From Clostridiales bacterium (GTDB lineage: Bacteria; Bacillota; Clostridia; Lachnospirales; WRAX01): a stretch of DNA of 10,821 bases. How positions within the stretch are numbered: the stretch's first letter is position 1; every line of letters begins with the position of its first letter. A program made the translations under genes and the position numbers. The DNA lies in contig JAISVU010000262.1 in assembly GCA_031271375.1 (NCBI GenBank), positions 1 to 10,821 of the forward strand, in the 5' to 3' direction. Under the pieces are notes generated by a model, which worked only from the letters and a program-made list of their open reading frames with translations, had not been told where the DNA came from and ran no database searches. Positions 6,603 through 10,821 of this stretch are shown here, one piece after another.

Positions 6603-7307
6603 CTATTCCAGCGTCAGCAGCGATGGGTAATAAAGCCCGTAATGCGCGGTAAGAACCAGCTCCAGCTCCAGCATCCGCGTGAACAGCAGCACCCTCGTCT
6701 CCGCCGCCTTCCCCCGCTCCTCGGTAAACGGGTGCTCGGTTATCGTATTGTTGTCAATCTTCATGCTGTCCCCGGTGAACATATACTTGCCGTCCAGTAT
6801 ATAGGACATCGAACCGGCAGTGTAGCCGGGGGACTTGATGCAGGTTACGTTATGCCCGCCTAAAGACATCTCCTGCCAATCACTCAATGGGATTAGATCG
6901 GTCAGGCGCACGCTGTCCGGCAGCGAATGGCTGCTGCTGGTCAGCTCGTCCTCGCTGATGTAAATCTTCGCGTTGGCAAAGAGCGGCAGCGCCCCCACAT
7001 GGTCATAATGCGCGTGGGTCAACAGCACATGCGAAACGTCCGCCGGGTCCATCCCGGCGTCGTTAAAAGCCTTTTCCACGTCCTTCAAATCCGTGCTGGC
7101 GTCGATTACGATATATTCCTCGCCGGACGGGATAATAAACAGGTTGTTCCGGCTGTTCCTTACCGCGTATATGTCCGTGTCTTCAACAGGCCCGGTGGCG
7201 GCGGGGCTCATCGCAATAAACGGCGCGAGGATAAACAGCGCGGCCGCAAGCAAGACGATAACCGCCGAAGGGATGATTATAAACAATAACCGTTTATGCT
7301 TTTTCAT
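6603..7307 (-). CDS. Membrane-anchored or secreted metallo-beta-lactamase-fold protein
   Basis: MBL-fold hydrolase-like protein of 234 residues from the chosen ATG; substrate unknown. Residues 7-32 form one hydrophobic helix after a Lys-rich start (MKKHKR), so the domain is anchored or exported outside the cell; there is no lipobox Cys. The fold signature is clear: IVIDAS, then LLTHAHYDHVGA with H98, H100, D102 and H103, then FTGDSM (D180) and LTAHYG (H222). The usual GHT metal ligand between them is Tyr: SPGYTAGS, Y162. This could weaken or change metal binding. A GTG at 7316 would add three residues, but the ATG at 7307 has GAGGTGG at proper spacing while the GTG lies inside that site. The gene follows the TPR gene by 21 bases and is probably in the same operon. 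Confidence 0.85.
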   Translation of the reverse strand: MKKHKRLLFIIIPSAVIVLLAAALFILAPFIAMSPAATGPVEDTDIYAVRNSRNNLFIIPSGEEYIVIDASTDLKDVEKAFNDAGMDPADVSHVLLTHAHYDHVGALPLFANAKIYISEDELTSSSHSLPDSVRLTDLIPLSDWQEMSLGGHNVTCIKSPGYTAGSMSYILDGKYMFTGDSMKIDNNTITEHPFTEERGKAAETRVLLFTRMLELELVLTAHYGLYYPSLLTLE

Positions 7308-7312
7308 AGCTG

Positions 7313-7319
7313 CCACCTC
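7313..7319 (-). promoter_or_regulatory. Ribosome binding site that decides the MBL start
   Basis: GAGGTGG on the minus strand, 5 bases before the ATG at 7307. The alternative GTG start at 7316 overlaps this element, which argues against it. Confidence 0.6.
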
Positions 7320-7328
7320 TTACTTGCT

Positions 7329-8636
7329 TCATTCATCTTTAAGCCGCTCGCTGATCCGTTTAAGCAGATCGGTTATAGCCTCGGCCTTTCGCAGGTCTGA
7401 CGATACTATGCTGTCATTCTGTTCTGGATTCTTAATATTCTGTTGAATCTTTGCCATTTCGCCGCTTAGGAGACACAAATCCCGGATTCCCGCATAAAAC
7501 TCCGGGTTTTCCGAGGCGTCCGCATCAATATGCTTAAGCACCCCGCCGAGTATCTCGGCCATTTTTTTATATTCCATACGTTCCAGATAGAACATAACCA
7601 TCAGCAGCGCATCCCTTGTGTACTCCGCGCAGCCGCGCCCCATAAGCGAGCCTTTTATCCGCAGCGCTTTGTTCATCACGGTTATTGCTTTGCCTGTGTT
7701 CCCCAGTTCGTTGTATCCCAGGGCTATCGCTTTAAGGCTGTTGGCGAAATACAGATGGTTGCCCCCTATCGCCTTTTCCATTATTGCGATGGTCTTTAGC
7801 CGCAAACCCAAAGATTTCTTCATGTTGCCCAGTTTTTCATACACTTCGGCGGCGGCGCCCAGCGCGCCTGCGTAATATATATGGTTCTCCGAGTAGGTTT
7901 TCTTTAGCAAGAGCGCCGCTTTGTCGAAGGATTTCGCGGCTTCGTCCAATCTGTCCGTTCTGCTGAGGTATCCCCCGTAGTACATAAGCCCCGAAATGTA
8001 TTCTTCTGTCTGCGCCCCCGCAACGCGCTCCGTCACCGACAAGGCCTCGGTGAAGCAGCGATCCGCTTTCTCCTTGTTTTCCATTGCTTCGTGGCAGTAT
8101 CCGCAAGCGTTGATGCTGTCGGCAAGGTCTAGGGTTTCCGGGCGCTGCCTTCTGCGTTCCAGCGCTTCGGTATGCTTCTTCAGCGCCTTTTTATACTGCC
8201 CCGCGTCGAAGAGACTGCTTGCATAGTTATACAGCGCGTCCACCGCGTCGGGATGTTCCCTTCCCAATATCCGCTTAACAATGTCCTCCGCCATAACATA
8301 GAAGTCCATCGCCGTCTTATGCTCGCCGTTTCTACCATATAGCACCCCGAGGTTTGTCAGGCGCTTTGCGTAATCCAGGCCCTTGCCCGAGACAGTCTCA
8401 ACTACACGCATGGAATCCGCGTACAGGTCGATCGCACGGTTGAGCCTTCCCGTTTCCTCATATACAATCGCCAGGTTATACAGATCGTCGGCGAAGTTCA
8501 TCGACTCCGTGTTCTTATTCTTTTTATGCAGCTGGATGAGTTTTTCTCCGATATATACGCATTTCCCGTACTCGCCGGCGCGGTGGCGGGCGGTCAGTTT
8601 CGTCCTAAGCGTTCGTACCTCGTCGTAATAAAACAT
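7329..8636 (-). CDS. TPR-repeat protein, kinesin-light-chain-like repeats
   Basis: A 435-residue, wholly helical protein of unknown role. About nine tetratricopeptide repeats recur every 41-42 residues, starting near 8, 49, 91, 133, 175, 217, 258, 300 and 342. Examples are LYNLAIVYEETGRLNRAIDLY (52-72), LTNLGVLYGRNGEHKTAMDFY (93-113) and LKAIALGYNELGNTGKAITVM (301-321). The long period, with an extended second helix and HP or NH between repeats (EHPDAVDALYNYA), matches the TPR_12/kinesin-light-chain type, a protein-binding scaffold. A Lys/Glu-rich tail (about 395-435) follows the repeats. There is no signal peptide, membrane helix or catalytic domain, so it is probably cytoplasmic. AAGG lies 6 bases before the ATG. 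It begins 18 bases after the recX stop and is followed closely by the MBL gene, suggesting co-transcription with recA-recX. A link to repair is inference only. Confidence 0.85.
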   Translation of the reverse strand: MFYYDEVRTLRTKLTARHRAGEYGKCVYIGEKLIQLHKKNKNTESMNFADDLYNLAIVYEETGRLNRAIDLYADSMRVVETVSGKGLDYAKRLTNLGVLYGRNGEHKTAMDFYVMAEDIVKRILGREHPDAVDALYNYASSLFDAGQYKKALKKHTEALERRRQRPETLDLADSINACGYCHEAMENKEKADRCFTEALSVTERVAGAQTEEYISGLMYYGGYLSRTDRLDEAAKSFDKAALLLKKTYSENHIYYAGALGAAAEVYEKLGNMKKSLGLRLKTIAIMEKAIGGNHLYFANSLKAIALGYNELGNTGKAITVMNKALRIKGSLMGRGCAEYTRDALLMVMFYLERMEYKKMAEILGGVLKHIDADASENPEFYAGIRDLCLLSGEMAKIQQNIKNPEQNDSIVSSDLRKAEAITDLLKRISERLKDE

Positions 8637-8654
8637 AACGCGCCTTCTTTCATG

Positions 8655-9188
8655 CTAATTTTCTTCACTAAGCAAAGTAAAGGCCTTGCTTATAACCCCG
8701 GATGAATACCCCCGCCGCGCAAGGAACCCATAGAGCCTGTTCCTGTCCGCGAAATCCAAATCATCCGGGTCAAGCCCCTGCCGCTCCATCCTGTTTTTCA
8801 AGAGCTCAACCGCGCCTTCCAGTTCGGGGTCATATTCCTCTCCGTCCCCTCCGGCGTTGCGGACTTCAAGCAGATAATCCTCTACGGCCCGTTCCGCTGT
8901 GTCCCCGTCTATACCCTTACCCTTCAAATCGAAAACGATACGCGACTTCCCGTGCTTTTTACGTTCCATTGCCTGTTCCGCGTAATCCTTTGCCATTGAG
9001 TAATCGTTTATATAACCGCGGCTCTCCATTTCCCGCGCCGCCGCGCAGGCTGTTTCCTGGCTGAAACCCGCCTGGGTGAGCTTATCGACCATGCCGCTGC
9101 GGCTGCGCGGGCCGTATGCCAACACTTTCAAGGCCCTAAGACAAGCCTTTTTGAACAGTTCGTCCGGGCCGTCGGCGCTGTGATTCAT
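8655..9188 (-). CDS. recX: Recombination regulator RecX
   Basis: RecX binds RecA filaments and modulates, usually restrains, their growth and ATPase activity. The product is 177 residues, close to the 150-270 seen in the family. It is built of three-helix repeats. The first has ALKVLAYGPRSRSGMVDKLTQAGFS (about 19-43), with the typical L-x-x-R-x-R-S pattern. Next comes the family's best-conserved stretch, MESRGYINDYSMAKDYAEQAMERKKHGKSRIVFDLKGKGI (about 54-93), corresponding to L-x-x-x-G-Y-(I/L)-(D/N)-D and K-x-G-x-x-x-I-x-x-x-L. A third repeat, ELLKNRMERQ...RNRLYGFLARRGYSSGVISKAF (about 128-170), ends the protein. An acidic linker (about 107-127, GGDGEEYDPELEG) precedes this last repeat. The ATG overlaps the recA stop as ATGA, so translation is coupled to recA. 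Confidence 0.93.
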   Translation of the reverse strand: MNHSADGPDELFKKACLRALKVLAYGPRSRSGMVDKLTQAGFSQETACAAAREMESRGYINDYSMAKDYAEQAMERKKHGKSRIVFDLKGKGIDGDTAERAVEDYLLEVRNAGGDGEEYDPELEGAVELLKNRMERQGLDPDDLDFADRNRLYGFLARRGYSSGVISKAFTLLSEEN

Positions 9189-10438
9189 TCGTCATCCCCG
9201 TTATCATAATATCCGCCGCCGGCTTCATTTGCCTCTGCCGTCCCCGCCGCTCCGTCCTGAGCCGGGCTCTGTTTGGACGGTTTGGCCTTGCCCTTATTCT
9301 TCCCTGATTTGGAAACCTCGTAGACTACCAGTTCCCTCGGGCTCACATTTCTAATCTCCGTCAGCGTCTTCATCCCGTTCTTCGCCCGCACGGCGTTCTC
9401 TATTTCTTCGCAGACCGTCGGGTTTTCTTTAAGGAATTTCTTCGCGGCGTCCCTGCCCTGGCCCAAACGATAATCATTATATGAATACCACGAGCCGCTC
9501 TTGTTCACTATTTCCTGATCAACGCCCACATCCAGCATATCGCCCTCATAAGAGATGCCCTCGCCGAAGATAACGTCCACTACTACGCTTTTAAACGGCG
9601 GGGCTAGCTTATTCTTCGCTACTTTAACACGGACGCGGTTCCCGATCTGCCTGTCGCCGGATTTTATAACCCCGGTGTCGCCGGACTCTTTACGGATATC
9701 AAGGCGCATTGAGGCGTAGAACTTCAAAGCCCGGCCCCCGGTCGTGGTTTCCCCGCCGCCGTATGACGTTATATTCGCCCTCAGCTGGTTCGTGAATATG
9801 ATAGTCGTTCCAAATATACCGCAGCGCGAGGTGAGCTTTCTCAGCGCCTGGGACATAAGCCTGGCCTGTACGCCCATCGTTGCCTGGCCCATCTCGCCGT
9901 CTATCTCAGCCCTGGGAACCAGCGCCGCAACGGAGTCGATAACGATAAGATCCACCGCTCCCGAACGCACCATTTCCTCGGCTATGTCCAGCCCCTGCTC
10001 GCCGCTGTCCGGCTGGGATATGTAGAGGTCGTCGATATTCACACCCAGCTTCTTCGCGTAAACGGGATCCAGCGCGTGTTCCGCGTCAATAAAGGCGCAC
10101 ACGCCCTTCATGCGCTGCATTTCGGCCACGATATGCAGCGTCAGCGTCGTTTTCCCGCTGGATTCGGGGCCGTATATCTCAATAATCCTGCCCCTGGGTA
10201 TGCCGCCTATGCCCAGTGCGAGGTCCAGGCCAAGACATCCCGTAGGAACCACATCCACCGATGTGTCGACGATCTTCTCGCCCCAGCGCATAACGGCCCT
10301 GTCGCCAAACTTTTGACCGATACGCTTCACAGCCTGGTTCAGCGCTTCAAGCCGCTCCTTTGATATACGGGTCTCGATTTCCTGCGGGGATTCCCCGGTT
10401 CTGTTATCAATGACGTCGCTTTTTTTGTCTTTGGTCAT
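9185..10438 (-). CDS. recA: Recombinase RecA with divergent DNA-binding loops and extended termini
   Basis: ATP-dependent strand-exchange protein for homologous recombination and SOS induction. From the chosen ATG it has 417 residues, versus about 350 usually. The core is intact: Walker A GPESSGKT (90-97), AEHALDP with catalytic E120, Walker B LIVIDSVAALVP (164-175), MGVQARLMSQALRKLT (188-203), ETTTGGRALKFYASMRLDIRK (230-250) and the helical C-domain. Loop L1 reads GEMGQATMG (181-189) where most RecAs have GDSH(M/V)G. Loop L2 reads ANITSYGGGE (221-230) where nearly all have a GVMFGNPE-like run; it is one residue shorter and carries Tyr in place of Phe. About 25 extra residues precede the usual start, and the tail (375-417) is Lys-rich, then Gly/Ala-rich, then acidic. 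The ATG at 10438 overlaps the cinA stop as ATGA with AGGGGG upstream; a GTG at 10468 is less likely. Confidence 0.96.
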   Translation of the reverse strand: MTKDKKSDVIDNRTGESPQEIETRISKERLEALNQAVKRIGQKFGDRAVMRWGEKIVDTSVDVVPTGCLGLDLALGIGGIPRGRIIEIYGPESSGKTTLTLHIVAEMQRMKGVCAFIDAEHALDPVYAKKLGVNIDDLYISQPDSGEQGLDIAEEMVRSGAVDLIVIDSVAALVPRAEIDGEMGQATMGVQARLMSQALRKLTSRCGIFGTTIIFTNQLRANITSYGGGETTTGGRALKFYASMRLDIRKESGDTGVIKSGDRQIGNRVRVKVAKNKLAPPFKSVVVDVIFGEGISYEGDMLDVGVDQEIVNKSGSWYSYNDYRLGQGRDAAKKFLKENPTVCEEIENAVRAKNGMKTLTEIRNVSPRELVVYEVSKSGKNKGKAKPSKQSPAQDGAAGTAEANEAGGGYYDNGDDE

Positions 10439-10821
10439 TTTATCCCCCTGTCTGTTAAAAATCTCCACAGTATTTCCAGCGCCTTTACGGCGGCTCTGGT
10501 GCGTATGCGTTCTCTGTCGCCTCCCGTGCGGGTCTCTAAGAAGGTTAATTCATCCCCTGCGCAGAGGCCGAAATACACCAGTCCTACGGGCTTTTCCGCG
10601 CTTCCCCCGCCAGGCCCGGCTATACCCGTTATCGATATCCCCACATCGGCTCCCGATGTCCGGGCAATGCCCCGGGCCATTTCCATCGCCGTCTCGCCGC
10701 TGACCGCGCCGTATTGCTCCAGCGTCTCCGGCTTGACGCCCAAGCGGTTTATCTTGGCCCCGTTGCCGTAGGTAACGGCCCCTTCCAAGAGAACCGCCGA
10801 AGCGCCGGGAACGCCGGTAAG
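10435..10821 (-). CDS. cinA: CinA C-terminal domain (nicotinamide-nucleotide amidase), 5' part outside window
   Basis: The frame is open to the window edge and encodes the last 128 residues. It begins LTGVPGASAVLLEGAVTYGN and continues KINRLGVKPETLEQYGAVSGETAMEMARGIA, ADVGISITGIAGPGGGSAEKPVGLVYFGL and RERIRTRAAVKALEIL. This is the CinA/PncC domain, which deamidates nicotinamide mononucleotide in the pyridine-nucleotide salvage cycle; GIAGPGGG and EKPVGLV are diagnostic. Whether an N-terminal molybdopterin-binding-like (COG1058) domain is fused cannot be seen, but the cinA-recA order common in Firmicutes suggests full-length CinA. Its TGA overlaps the recA ATG by four bases, so recA is translationally coupled to it. 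The shared promoter lies outside the window. Confidence 0.9.
   Translation of the reverse strand, partial: LTGVPGASAVLLEGAVTYGNGAKINRLGVKPETLEQYGAVSGETAMEMARGIARTSGADVGISITGIAGPGGGSAEKPVGLVYFGLCAGDELTFLETRTGGDRERIRTRAAVKALEILWRFLTDRGIK
10444..10449 (-). promoter_or_regulatory. Ribosome binding site that decides the recA start
   Basis: AGGGGG on the minus strand, 5 bases before the ATG at 10438 and inside the end of cinA. It favours this ATG over the in-frame GTG at 10468, which would overlap cinA by 34 bases. Confidence 0.65.

Noticed and set aside
7837..8106. Second minus-strand frame of 89 codons inside the TPR gene
   Set aside because: Arg/Gly-rich alternate-frame reading of the TPR gene; the overlapping frame has clear periodic TPR repeats.
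10439..10468. GTG start adding ten residues to RecA
   Set aside because: It would overlap cinA by 34 bases and lacks a ribosome site; the ATG at 10438 has AGGGGG and a classic ATGA overlap.
10435..10788. cinA as a complete 117-residue gene starting at 10788
   Set aside because: The frame continues to the window edge with conserved CinA sequence (LTGVPGASAVLLEG), so the gene is partial and the internal Met is not its start.
1..10821. CRISPR array, insertion sequence, prophage, toxin-antitoxin or defence island
   Set aside because: No spaced direct repeats, transposase, integrase or toxin-like genes were seen; the window is conserved housekeeping DNA all on one strand.

Overview
All ten genes in this window lie on the minus strand, so the sequence reads biologically from right to left. 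The proteins are bacterial and look like Bacillota (Firmicutes), probably a Clostridia-like anaerobe. The evidence is the order gdpP-rplI-dnaB, which matches the yybT-rplI-dnaC arrangement of Bacillus, an EF-G paralogue of a type I associate with Clostridia, and strong AGGAGG-type ribosome binding sites. The DNA is moderately GC-rich. I cannot name a genus.

Block 1, upstream (right, about 6600-10821): the 3' end of cinA, recA (overlapping cinA by ATGA), recX (overlapping recA by ATGA), a nine-repeat TPR protein and a membrane-anchored metallo-beta-lactamase-fold protein. Gaps are 4-base overlaps or about 20 bases, so this looks like one transcription unit whose promoter lies outside the window. 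cinA-recA-recX is a classic DNA-repair arrangement. The TPR and MBL genes are unusual passengers.

Block 2, downstream (left, 1-6600): a clear SigA-type promoter (TTGACG, 17 bases, TACAAT with an extended TG) at 6556-6584 starts a second unit. It holds an EF-G-like GTPase, a GdpP-type DHH phosphodiesterase without membrane helices, a possible tiny CxxC reading frame, ribosomal protein L9, replicative helicase DnaB, and the start of a 2-keto-3-deoxygluconate kinase. It combines translation (EF-G paralogue, L9), nucleotide second-messenger turnover (GdpP family), replication (DnaB) and sugar acid metabolism (KdgK).

Most of this is conserved housekeeping DNA. I see no mobile element, phage, CRISPR, defence island, tRNA or rRNA. 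The points worth a second look are key-residue changes and architecture changes inside conserved families: a G4 motif NNMD instead of NKxD in the EF-G paralogue; divergent L1 and L2 DNA-binding loops in RecA; a zinc-ligand His replaced by Tyr in the MBL protein; a soluble GdpP; a perfect 10-bp inverted repeat overlapping both promoter boxes; and a hidden small frame with a Cys-x-x-Cys knuckle between gdpP and rplI.
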